NCBI RefSeq assembly: GCF_011397635.1
Contig: NC_064773.1
Location: 27,026,949 to 27,090,948, forward strand
DNA length: 64,000 bases
Direction: 5' to 3'
DNA from: Epinephelus fuscoguttatus
Taxonomy: Eukaryota; Chordata; Actinopteri; Perciformes; Serranidae
The position numbers were made by a program, and so were the translations under genes. Below are positions 1 to 23,999 of this stretch, piece after piece. Positions within the stretch are counted from its first letter, which is position 1, and each line of letters begins with the position of its first letter. Under the pieces are notes generated by a model that was not told the origin of the DNA, made no database searches, and saw only the letters and a list, made by a program, of their open reading frames with translations.

Positions 1-539
1 TGACCACAGCGTCACATGGTGGTGCCACGTAATGTGTTAAAATTTCATACTGTCACCACGGGAACCATGCCAATGGAAAGTCAATTACAAACAGTCGCAG
101 GTTTAAATACGGTGTTAACAACGTGATATGGTCATAGATTGGTGAGTTTCATATGGGATGTAAAAATTTTATGTTAAATAGCCCTACGTTACTTTTGGTT
201 TTACACTGAGCACCAGCAGTGGTCCCGTGTGCAAAAGTCCTATGTTTGTATGGAATCATCACACCCTACACAGACATTTGTGACACAGTCCAGAGAATTA
301 GTGTTTCCATCACAAAAAAGTATACCCACTGACTTTGCACTGACATTTTTTCCACAGTGCCAGCATGTAATTTTAGCATTTTATCACAAACCACAATTTG
401 CTAGAAATCCAACCAGTCATCTGACGGCCAGATAATTGGTTGTTTAGGCTAATAATGTTTTTTTGTTTGTTTTTTTTACCTCCCTCAAACTGCACGTTAT
501 ATAACAAAGCATTTGGCAGAACTTTGGCCTGATTTTGAA

Positions 540-1060
540 ATCAGTCTGGGGTGACCATAGAAGTGGACGTGGCTACCAAGGTGTCACTCATTAATTTGTG
601 GACTAAGGTTTTGAAGCCTGAAGTCTGGCATTTTTGCCATCAGAATTGGTTCAGATGCAGTGTATAAAATTCCCCGGATAATTGGGCACTGGTTCCTCAC
701 TGTGTGGCCCATAGAGCAGAAAACCTATAGAACTCCATTGGCCGAGCTGGCTACTTACAGTTTAGCCCTCCGTTAACTTGAATGGGAATAAAATTCATTC
801 TTCTAGACTTCTGAAATGTAATTAGACCAAATAGATTACATCCAGATAGTGCAACAACTGATCCACTGATTTACAGACGTCTCTTTCACCATTTAAGTCA
901 ATAGGGAAAAGTCTTTTAGGGACACAGGGGATCACCTGATGGATCCCACAACTTGTAATTCCACTGTTTGGCCACTATGAAAATTGGCTTTAAAGCCCAG
1001 CGACTTTGCAACCTGTGGAGTTGCCACCTGCTGGCCATTAAAAGAATGCAAGTTGAAAGC
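540..1060 (+). repeat. Dispersed repeat block (CATAGACTGTA family relative plus another repeat)
   Basis: 540-660 shares GTGTCACTCATTAATTTGTG and GACTAAGGTTTTGAAGCC with the repeat at 19.0 kb. 940-1060 (GTTTGGCCACTATGAAAATT, GAGTTGCCACCTGCTGGCC) resembles a second common teleost repeat recalled from memory. No gene. Confidence 0.45.
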
Positions 1061-3889
1061 ACTTCCACATTGGCTTCACTACTCAGACCTGTAGATAACC
1101 TCTTGGGGGAGACTGATTCAGAGTTAAAATTGGACTTAATCTGTAAAGTATCTGCATGGTCTAGAATGGCGGGAATGTCATACTACTTCTTTAAGGTATG
1201 TTCTGATTGAATGCAAAGCTAATTTTATAGACAGCAAGATAACATTTAAGGCAAATTCACGCTAAGTGGCTCACATAAAGGCAAAGTCACGTTACTATGA
1301 GTTTAAAATGTTTCAACGTGAGTAAAAATATGAACTGAAGGCTCCACTTGTTTGTGATATACCAAAAGGAAAATAAGAGTGGAGTTCCTGGTTAAGTTAT
1401 GGTCCAGTGCAAACACAATCTGGGTTTATACTGCTAGCTAGCTAACAGCTAGAGTGATGTCGGCAGCCTATTAACTTACTATAAATAAAGCAAGGTGTAC
1501 ATTTTCCTTTCCATTCCATCTAACAGCACCCTTACCCTGCGTAGCTGGTGGGGACACTAATAATAAACTGGGTTCACCTTGCCAACCCAGGCCCCCCCTG
1601 TTGCAGAGTTGTGCTGATAGTATCTATGAAATAGCATCATGGAAGACAAACAAGTGGTATTACTAGGACTGATTTGTAAACTAGCTCATAAACCTTTTTA
1701 TAATACATTTAGCAGTTAGCATTTTCTTGTAAACACGGAGAACAAATCGATGCTACACATAGAAAAAAGATGATGCATGAATGGAGACATGTTCAACAGA
1801 TCCACAGGTCACACTGTGAATTCAAAGGCAAAGCATTAAAGCTGTATTTATATTGTTAGAACCACTCAGAGGCAGCCCACATAAATAGAGTGAAGTGCAT
1901 CACACCCACACACCATGATCAGATACATGCATATACAGTATATCAGCATTTACATTTACTTTGAAGTCCATATGCAGATGTGCAAACATGCATGTACTAA
2001 TCTCACACATACTAAAGGATCTCAGTACTTGTAAGGGCCGTCACTGACTACAAGCCTTCCCTAGTTCATAACCTTTAGCTCTATACATCACCTGAACCCA
2101 TAGTTTAATATGTACTGTTTCACTCCAATTAACCTCATCCAGGTCCTGAACCTAAAATAACCCCTTGGAGAAGCAAGGACAAGCTACATGCGTTCACCCT
2201 GAAGATCTAAAACTCAAATTGTTCCACACAGAGTCACGCATAGGGTACATATCAGCACACACACACAGGCAGAGTGATTTCCCCCGTCGTCTGATCTGGT
2301 TCATGTCTTCCTGAAGAGGAACCAGAGATAATAGAGAAAGGGAGCGAATCGATTGTCGACGCTCCAGTTTCTTCCAGTTTCCTCCCACACCAACCTCGCA
2401 CACACCTGTCAGAGCTGAGGGCGTTATTCCATAAAAGCTACAGCGTACGTGAACAAATGCGGCACCTTGAAAGTCAGTCAGTCACTATTTCAAAAGCAAG
2501 GTATGTCTTGGATACAAAAATATTTTTGTATCAAGGATCTTGAAGTGATTTTAAACCTTGGTAGTGAGGCATTCAGCTGTGACTTTACCGGCAGTGAAAA
2601 ATTGTAATATATGGCTTAAAAATTAAAGTTACAGATCAATAATCACCTGTGAGGGTGGTCATTAATTCTACAAAGATTCTACAGTGTTTGTTTCAGTTTG
2701 TCAGCAAGCAAGACATACAGTATCAAAAAGATACATCTGAATTTGGTGAACGAGTCACATAACAGTCTAAATGCTATTTTAGAGGCTCTTCCATGCTAAC
2801 AAAAATAAAATCCTGTGGGAGGACATTCAACAAAGTGTTATGTGATGACATAAAACATGTTCAATTAAGAAAATGTTAACATTAATACAAAACCTAAGGT
2901 GTTAAATGTACTGACATTTCATTTAGAGTGCTCGCTATGTTATATTTTTCTCACACTGGAGTCACAGTATGGTTAACCTGTGGAGTTTTCATGCATCGTT
3001 TGATTCAGTGTTACTCACCAAAACACATTATGTGTAAGCTTCAGACCTGACAACATGAGTGAGACGTCTGAAACCAGATTTGACCCTGACTCAGTCTGTG
3101 CACTCTCTGGTTTAACATCAAAGGAATCTGTGCTCTCTTAAATAAAGCCTGTGCTCATAGCTTTCACAACACTCCTTCTAAGACGTTTGATCCTTTTAAA
3201 AAGAAACTCCTCTGTCCTTTCCTCATCTGGTCAAAGGTATTGTGCATTTTTTTTAAAGCTATAAAATTAGATTCACACAAAACGTCCTCTTAAACCTTGG
3301 TTATTATGTGAAAGGCCATTCTGGATTTCTACGACTCGTTACAGGAACTTTCTAAAAAGCAGGTTGGAGCCCATTAATATCCCATTATGGGACCTTCTCC
3401 CTTTTTCCGGTTGTTTGAATAATTAATACAATTATTTGATTATCTAATTTTGTTCTTCCCTTATTCACCTGAAGGTATTCTGTAACCTATATATAATTGT
3501 GTGGGTGTGTAGTGGGGGTCTCAATTTGTCATCACATTTTATAAATAGTGCTTCTTTGTCGCTGGGGGATGAGTAATTGTACTGAAGTCACATACATGCT
3601 CTGTAACTTGTATAATCTTGTGGCATAAAAACTTTGAAAAAAAACAATAAATATATTTACGAAATTTAGCACAAGGTCTTCTTTACAGCACTGTGTATCA
3701 AGTGGTAACAACCTCCACAGGGTACCTTAAAACTCCCATCTGATTATTAACTACAGGTGGATAACTTCCAGGCTAGATGTAGGCTACAGTCTTTTCAGGG
3801 GATAACTTTTCATTCTGACAAAATACAGAAAACATGTCAATGAACTGAGCTGCAACATTCGAGGCTGAAAGATGACAGCAACGCAAAAG

Positions 3890-4090
3890 TGCCCAAAACT
3901 GCAGTTCCTTGAATGTCCACTAGAGGCTGGCTCCAGAAGCGAGTCAGTCCTCATAGACCCCCATGTTACAATGCTCATCTTTACAGCAGAAATAAATGTG
4001 TTCACAGCCTGGTACAGCCTTGGTCTTCATAGCCAATTTCCTCCTTTTTGACAACTATACAGGGGGTACATTTTTTCATAACTCATTTGT
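3890..4090 (+). repeat. Dispersed teleost repeat (CACTAGAGGCTGGCTCC type)
   Basis: GTCCACTAGAGGCTGGCTCC, CCTCATAGACCCCCATGTTA and TTTACAGCAGAAATAAATGT are phrases of a very common fish repeat, often read as false antisense frames. Class not determined. Confidence 0.5.
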
Positions 4091-4310
4091 TTACATATTA
4101 TTAAGGCTTACATATAATTAATGGCAGAACACTTTGAGCGACAGGCTGTCGGCCAACTGTGTCCTCAGCCTCTCAGTCAGATCCACTTCTTGCTCCTACA
4201 CAGTGCCAGCCTCTCACCCAAATATGGTCGTTTCTCGCTCCAAGTAATTTTTTAATTTATTTATTTCATTTTTGATTGTGATCTCAATTTTAAAGCTCAT
4301 TTTAATTTGT

Positions 4311-4937
4311 TAACAAAAACTGCATTTTATCATTTTTGCATTATAGATAAGGTACCACCTCTACTTTGCCAGCAAGATGCTGAAAACTTGTCTATGCTTT
4401 TGTTACTAGTCGTCTTGACTACTGTAATGCTCTATACACTTGCCTACCTAAAACTGCCATTACAAAATTACAACCCATTCAGAATGCTGCTGCCAGGGTT
4501 TTCACAAAGTTGATTTTTAAATCCTTCTTTTGGTTTTTAAGGCTCTTAATGGCATCGCCCTCTCTTATATCATAGACTCCCTGTCACTGTATGTCCCTCC
4601 ACGAACCCTGAGATCCTCAGCAGTTGCCCTTTTATCTGTTCCTAATGTCATTACAAAAACCTTGGGAAAGCCTCTTTTACCTACTATGTCCCAAAAATAT
4701 CACCCTGCCTTGAAACATTAGACTTACTGGCTCAGTGGACAGTTTTACACGACGACTCACAACATATCTTTTTAACATAGCCTTTAACTAGCTGCTACCT
4801 GTTTTACTGTTCTTTATTTTTTTATATATATGGTTTTTTTTGTATTACTTGATTATTAATTAATTATTGCATTATTACAAGCATTTTGTGCATGAAAGGT
4901 GCTATGTAAATAAAGTTCATTCATTCATTCATTCAAG
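4311..4937 (+). mobile_element. Decayed L2-clade-like LINE fragment, 3' end
   Basis: Translations in different frames recover the C-terminal reverse-transcriptase segment common in fish LINEs: VTSRLDYCNAL, QNAAARV, then FKALNGIA and PRTLRSS. The frame shifts between blocks, so it is a pseudogene. It ends with GCTATGTAAATAAAG followed by a (TTCA)n tail, the usual L2 3' end. Truncated at its 5' end. Confidence 0.8.
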
Positions 4938-5045
4938 ATGGCAATGGCCATAACGCCAAACTCAAGGCTTCAGAAGTCCACAAACCAATGGGTGACATTA
5001 CAGTAGCTATGTCCATTGTTTCTACAGTCTATGGGATGAACTGCA
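4935..5045 (-). repeat. Dispersed repeat, CATAGACTGTA family, copy 2
   Basis: On the minus strand it reads CCCATAGACTGTAG, GTCACCCATTGGTTTGTGGA and CTTCTGAAGCCTTGAG, matching the copy at 19.0 kb. It follows the LINE tail directly. Confidence 0.5.
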
Positions 5046-5558
5046 TGAAAATGGTTGCATTTAAAGATGCTAACTAGCAAAGAATATTTAGCATCAGTGA
5101 TTTCAGTATAAAACAGATGTGACTTCCCAAAGTAAAGTCAAAATCTCTCTCCTGAGCAATGACTTTGACTTGAGCAACTGATGCGTTCCATTTGCATTTA
5201 TATTTCTATATAAGTGATAATGCTAATCAGTGCTAATTATCCTAACAATGCAAAGTCCCCAACATATGGAAATTAGCATCTGGCAGTTTCTAAATACTGA
5301 GGACCCCTACTGTACCTTTCCAACATAAAACGTTGAGGAAGTCAACACTACCAGCTTCACTCTGCTGGGAAATTGACTTTCTGGAGGGCTAGTGACTGAA
5401 AATTCTGTTTTCTCTGATTTGAGGTATAGTGACAGATTTAGGCCAAAGCAAGTGCCATTTTTCAAGACAGGAAGGTGAACTTGGTCTCAAATTGAAGCTT
5501 ATTATCTTGGGAAGTTTTCTATGTGCAGTGATATTAAACACAAGGTGATGAATTTTTT

Positions 5559-5584
5559 GGGGGGGTGGGGTGGGGTGGGGGGTG
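5559..5584 (+). repeat. G-rich quadruplex-prone tract
   Basis: A G7 run followed by TGGGGTGGGGTGGGGGG, giving four or more G-tracts with single-base loops. No gene nearby. Confidence 0.7.
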
Positions 5585-7439
5585 TTTGTGATATTTTGAA
5601 ATAACATGGCAGCAAGCTTCAGAATCCTATTTTGCCACTTTCCCCTTTGAGTCAGGATACACCTTGCCAAATGTCATACTTGTTTGACTATTTATGCCAT
5701 CATAGTGCCCCAAAGCATTCTGCATTCTTTGCATTCTTATCAACTGGTATTGCTAACAATGGCTAACCTGGTTAGAACTGGTATTGTCATAAACATCTTT
5801 ATCTTGTGGCTTGTTGTGCTGGAGCACAGTCGATCCCAGATCTGACCTCTGACTTCTGAAGTAAACACAGAATATGGTCAGCACTTGTTATAGTTTGCAT
5901 TACTGCCCTTGCATAACAATAATTGAACTGGAATCCCATCTTACACATTCATGTTCACACTAGATTTTCCTTTTTTTTTTCTTTTAAATGACTCTGTTAC
6001 AGACTACATCTTATTCAGTGTGTGAATTTGATCATTTTTTATATAATTGTTGATGGTTTTTCCCTTTTCATAATCCTAGAGCACAGCTCATGTGACAGTA
6101 GAAACAAATTTAAATCCAGCCATGTAATTTCATCGAAGGGCTCTTGGCCGGTTTAACAAAGAAGCTGCCTTTCTTCATTTTTCAGATAATCTGATTCCTT
6201 GAAGATACTTTTTTTTTTTTTTTTTAACGTTAGCTGGCACTCAGAGGCAGCTCAGATAAAAACATCACCAAATGCATCTGCAACAATAAGAATGCTAAAT
6301 AGAAACACGTAACAAAGGGAGGCAAGGTTCTGGTTCGCTCTATTCAGCCCCATCACTTCATGGATACACCTCCACACAGTTTATAGGCATGCTAAAAAGC
6401 TTACATTTAGCAGAGTATAGAAAGTGGCCGTAAAGCTGTGGGGAATGAGGAGGCTTATACATCTAATCCATTTAGACCCTCAAACACTCTGTACATCAAG
6501 ACATATACAGCAGTTTACAGCCACATGACAGTGACATGAAAGAGATGTATTCTTAATGCAGTACACTCACACCCACTCAAATCTTCCTGTCAAAATAGTG
6601 CTGGAAAAGAGGGAGAAGGGAAGAGGTGATTTGGAAACTTACAGGAAGGAAGAGGGGAATTGGGAGAGGTAAATTATGGAAGAAGGAGGCGAAGGAGGAG
6701 AGGATGAGATGCTTGATATGGTGTCAGTGTTGAAACTTGTGGTGTTGCTCCATCTTGTGGTTGAAGTCAATAATCACAGTTTAAATGAGCTTCAAATTGG
6801 ATCTGGGGCAGGATCAGAATATTCCTGCTTTCTAGAGGCCTTTTTGAGACAAGCATGTACAGATGGAAGATACGAGAAAGGGGAATGTAAATTATTCATC
6901 TATGAAATGCAAACAAGCAGTAGCTGACTTGTGAAAAACAAACCGCAGAGTACAGAACTTTAATTGTCTGATACAATAACGTAGAAATTTTATTTATAGA
7001 ACCAACAATTTTTGAAAGCACTTGCAGTCACAAAAGATTTTATTACAAAATGTTTTTCTGACAAAAAAAAAAAAGTTTAAAAAAATACTGATTTTCAAAC
7101 TTCTGATGCTTACTGTAGCTTTCATTTCCAACTGGGAAATAACTTATGCTCATAAAGTGTGACAAAATATCTGATCCATTTCCTATATATCTACAATCTG
7201 TGATGATCAATGCACTCCAAAATTTAACTGTGGTTTTTGTTTTATGTTGTCTCCCAAAGGTGCGGTTGGCAGAAATCTGATAAAGTAAAGGCAACAAATA
7301 CTGGCAGAATTTGAAAATGCACCCTCCCCATGCAGCTCTTTCCTCCCTTTCCTAAGCCCCTCCTACAAGATGACCGAGGGCATGGGTACGCACTTCATAC
7401 AATAACCCAGTGTTTTCCATACACGGGTTTATTTTATAA

Positions 7440-8335
7440 TCTTGTTTCATTATAGCTAGCTTGCCACATCACAGTCCCTCCACCTCACTCCTTGCTGCTA
7501 TGGACTGCTTCTCCGGAAGGAGAGAAGGCAGTGGCTTGAGAGATGGACCTTTGGTCTATGGCTGTAGTGGCTTGAATTCTGCCAGTGCAACCCTCCAGCT
7601 CAGAGTGTCACAGTGAGCTGGCGGCCAACGGCAACACCAGGTCTAACCTGTTAGCTGATCCAATGGGGAGTCAGGATTGTCCAATCCCCTAGAGCTGAGG
7701 TTTGCACTGGCTAGTAAAGTTGCTTGCATCACTGAATGTAGGTCCATCATTGGTGCTGCTGCCTGCTCTCCCTCCGACGAGATGGTCTGTAGCGGCGGAG
7801 AGTGAGCCGGTGGACAGACTGTGATTTGAGGCTCTAGCTAACCTATAAGCTACATAAACGTGAACTTAAAGCTGCAGCCATGAGCCTTTAGCTTTGGTTA
7901 GCAGAAGGCTAAACTATTAGCAACATATCCTCTCTCTCTGAAACGCTTTGCTAATATTGACATATTTTTTATGCGTTTATTGTCAGACTCTCTTTTAGAC
8001 TCTCTTTTAATAAGTCCATCTTCCTTTTTAGGGGGTTGCTTTGCAAAGTTGGCAGCTGTTGGCTCTCTGTCACTGAATCAGGCTTTCACCATCTGAAGGG
8101 AAGTGTAAACAAATCTACATTTGTAGAACAGCCAATAGGAATGCTCTCGCTCTGAAATGACCTGCCATTGGCCACAGTCTCCCATTATGGGCTAGATTTT
8201 CTAAAGCCTGAAAACAGAGCCAAGAGGAGGTGCAGACGTTTTCCCTCAGTCAACTTGAATTACAACACGTTTAAAGGTTATTATGGGATTTCTGCCCTAT
8301 GGAGGCAAAATAAAACTGCCTATCCCAGCTTTAAC
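7440..8335. repeat. Probable degenerate DNA-transposon repeat
   Basis: The segment 8060-8335 (AACAGCCAATAGGAATGCTC, GGGCTAGATTTTCTAAAGCC, GGTTATTATGGGATTT) resembles a high-copy percomorph repeat recalled from memory. The 121-codon frame across it has no family resemblance and is not called. The left limit is uncertain. Confidence 0.4.
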
Positions 8336-9813
8336 ATGCTTCAGTCTCCAGCTGCCATCTCATACGTTTGCCAGGATTCATTTCAACAAAACCTTATTGA
8401 GAGATGTGTTGAACTTGTTGCATTCTATCAAATTTGGCTTGTATGGATGTTTACTTTGCTTGAAACTATGACCTCACATACAGGTTTTAAAATTTATGAC
8501 GTAATTGAAATGTTCCAAATCATTTGGCAGTAGACAAAGAAATAATTTACGTGTTCCACTATTCAGTAAGTGACTCCAGCACTGACCAGCATGTGCTGAA
8601 TATCACCAGCAGGCCAGGATGTACAGCCTTTAACAGTCTTTTACAGTAGTTATATATTAACTTCATTAAATTTGACCTTTAATATATGTTTTGGAATTAA
8701 AATTTCAGGAGCACAAGGACATCTTAGTGCAGTATTCCTTAACAATCAGTGCAAATAAAAAGATTGTTAATGATATAAATAATAAAACTCTCACACTTCA
8801 TCAGTATTACATTATTATCAATCTCAGACTCATTAAATAGTTATTGATGAAGCTATCTATATCCAGTATAACTAAATGTTTTGAATAATGAACATTTTTT
8901 AACAGACTCTCTATTTAATATTAAATCTAACAGCTCTGGACGATAATCCAATAAACAGTGTAACATGTACTAAGATTTAAAAATAAGACAACGTGAAGGA
9001 AATGTGTTTCCTCAGCAGGACATGGCTTTGAATGAGACAATTAGGAACAGGAAGTGGTTTGTCAAAGGATACAAATAGAGGGTGTAGAGATCCATTTCCT
9101 TGCTCATGTAAAAAAGGGTTTCCTCTCTGTTTTTTATTTTGAAAGGGTTCCTTATTTAACCAAAATCATTATCGTCAACTGTTTGGGGTGGTTAAGCAGA
9201 TAGCACACTGTTTTTAATCAAAGAAACACCTTAAAATGTCTGTGAAAAGGGAAAGACTTATGCAATGACTGCCATAACAATTAGGCAAAAGAGAAAAAAA
9301 AACTCCTATAAATGCTACTGATTTTGGTGTAAATGTTTGACTTGGTTGAAGCAGTGCAATGACAACAGTCGCTCCTGTGGAAATTATTTTCTGCTCTACG
9401 TCTCCTGACCATAGAATATAATTACATTTAATTCAGCATTTATGCATCTTGGTGCCAAGTCTGCAGACAAGCAGTGTCATAATCTCTCTTTCAGACTTTT
9501 TCAGCCTTTTACTACAGTTGAAATGACTGGTATTGACAGGATGGTCACATGCCATCTCTTAGTTATAATTCTGACCTTATTAATCTTCTTCATTAAAATG
9601 TCTTAATATCTGAGATGACCTGTGGTATAAAATTAAAAATCTTTATAAACAAAAATGTGTGATCATTTTTATAGCTTTCTAGACTTTTCAGTCTTCTGTT
9701 GGAGCCTTCCTTTTAGACTCTTATTTACATCAAATAAAAAACAGAAATACCTTAAGTAGAAATCCTAAGAGGAAAACCTTCAAATCTTAATCTTTCCTCA
9801 GTGATACAGAGTC

Positions 9814-21996
<12,183 letters not shown>

Positions 21997-22124
21997 CGCC
22001 TAGCTGGAGGGGGACAGATAGAATACTCCGCTGTGATCATGTACACATCTCATCCTCGAGAGCCTATAATTAAAATAATTCACCGACAAGTACATTAAGA
22101 TATAATGATATATGAGGAGTTTGC

Positions 22125-22345
22125 GTGTTCTCTAGGTGTCAGCGTGGGTTTTCTCTGGGTGCTCCAGCTTCCTCCCACAGTCCAAAGACATGCAGTTTAA
22201 TTGGTGACTCTAAATTGTCAGTAGGTGTGAATGTGAGTGTGAATGGTTGTCTGTCTCTGTGTGTCAGCCCTGTGATAGTCTGGTGACCTGTCCAGGGAGT
22301 ACCCTGCCTCTCAACCATGTCAGCTGGGATAGGTTCCAGCACACT
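22125..22345. repeat. Dispersed vertebrate repeat (TGGTGACTCTAAATTG type)
   Basis: Contains TCCTCCCACAGTCCAAAGAC, GGTGACTCTAAATTG, GTGTGAATGTGAGTGTGAAT and CAGCTGGGATAGGTTCCAGC, a sequence seen throughout fish genomes and usually assigned to a non-LTR element. Family assignment is from memory. It sits in the inferred first pik3cg intron. Confidence 0.6.
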
Positions 22346-23800
22346 TATCTATCAGGCAACACTGATCCATGACCTCTGACCCCTGGGCTATCATCAATGA
22401 ACTCTATTCATTCCAACTTCTTTTTGAAAGTCTTGCTCCTGTAACCGGATATAAAGGCAGTGACTGTTAAAAATGAACAACTACAAAACTCTCCTGTTTC
22501 TTCCAGAAGAACTACAGAGAGGCCCCAAGTAAGGACTAATTTCTTTCGCGATTAATCAACAAATTATTTTTTCTATCAATCTTTCAATCGTTTTGTTTAT
22601 GAAATTCCAGAAGTCAATAAAAAAAAAGTCATAGTTTCCCAGTCCAATCAACAGTCCAAAATCTGAACATATTCAGTTCGATATAATAATAATTAAAAAA
22701 AACAGCCACTCTTCACACTGCAAGACGCTACAACCAGAAAGTGATTGACATTTTTGCTTGAACATCTTACATAATAAATCACTTCAAAAAATACTTGCCC
22801 ATTTTGTGTCCTAGTTGAAAAAAACGACTAATTGTTTCTACTCCAAACTGCATTTACTAATTGTCAGTACGCTAATAGTATTTTCATGTTTTCAAAATAA
22901 GACTACAAGAAAAGTTGACCTATACAATATGATTCATACACTGTAATGAACTTCATGCATGGTAAGAATATTGTTCTTCCTGGGATCTATTCCTTTTAAT
23001 GCTCATATAATGTGTGTATGGAAACTTACAAATGTTAGTGTATAGTATTGTGTAAATACTCTAATCATCAGGTAATTGAAGTAAAATTCAGCCCCAAACT
23101 GGTGATACATACCATATTAAATCATGAAACAGTATATATCTTAATTATTGCACTACCAGGAGCTTGCTAGTTTGTCTGCGTCAATGTTTTAGTCAAGTCC
23201 TGTAATTTTGTTTAGTGTTATTTGTGAGTTGTTTTGTGCACTGTCACATATGTAAAGTTGTTGTGGACCTTTGTTTATGGTCTAAAATAACCATGACAAT
23301 CCAACAGAGCTAATGTTAAAAGAATAAAGCATGAGAACACATACCATGTGCATTACACAATTTAGGAATACTGCTAAAAGCAGTGTGCCGTGATGACAGC
23401 TTTATTCATGTATTTTTCAAAAACAAAGTGATGATCTAACAGCTGACTGAAATATCTTCAGTCACAGGACCAAACGGAGTTTCCCTTCTGCTTCTTTTAC
23501 ACCAGCAGAGGAAGTTTTGAAAAGCAGGAAGCAAAACTCGACACAGCATGGATGTTACTATAACTGCACACCGTCACACAGGCTGCTGTGGTGACAACTG
23601 TGTCATAATCAATATTAGGTCTGTATCAGTTATTAATAATGGATGTATCAACTCTGAGGAGTGTATATAAATGTTAAACGTGACCATAGCGGAACTGGGT
23701 TAGTGTGCGGTGAATGTAACGGTGCAGCTGCCGTAATAATCGGAAGGAGACGCGACACATTTGTAATGCAAAAAACTTTAAAGCTGTTTTCATGACTCAC

Positions 23801-23993
23801 CAATGAACGCAGACGAAGACGGCGACGAAACCCGGAGCTTTGGGCGGAAGTTTCGGCATTTATGCTACATAAAGAGACCTCAGACCAGAGCGAAAAATGT
23901 TTCTAAGTTTGTCGGCAAACTCTGGATGAAGGAAACGCTGCGCCTCTCAGGGAGGTTGTCAAGTCTGCTGGGTAACGAGAACAACACTTCCGG
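23801..23993 (-). promoter_or_regulatory. pik3cg: Probable pik3cg non-coding exon 1 with an ETS-type promoter site
   Basis: Reading the minus strand, a GC/CpG-richer stretch of about 190 nt ends in a strong donor (TTG followed by GTGAGT, donor bases 23800-23799). The coding exon at 21996 opens with an acceptor only 3 nt before the ATG, so an upstream exon is required and this is the best candidate in view. At its upstream edge is a consensus ETS site (minus-strand CCGGAAGT, plus 23986-23993), common at TATA-less promoters. The transcription start is inferred, not seen. The 1.8-kb intron between (21998-23800) contains one dispersed repeat. Confidence 0.45.
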
Positions 23994-23999
23994 TTTTTC

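Larger units (their letters stand above)
1..9813. other. Gene-free flank downstream of pik3cg
   Basis: Only short frames without family resemblance. Holds the repeats listed separately (540-1060, 3890-4090, LINE 4311-4937, 4935-5045, 7440-8335), a G-rich tract and otherwise AT-rich unique sequence. The pik3cg 3' UTR occupies part of 9813 downward; a minus-strand AATAAA (plus 9133-9138) is a possible poly(A) signal, with no stronger one close to the stop codon. Confidence 0.6.

Noticed and set aside
4307-4721. Protein gene in the left flank
   Set aside because: Frames recover fish LINE reverse-transcriptase C-terminal motifs in shifted frames with a retroposon tail, so it is a dead LINE copy.
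8168-8533. 121-codon plus-strand frame
   Set aside because: Overlaps a dispersed repeat; no recognisable domain or splice support.
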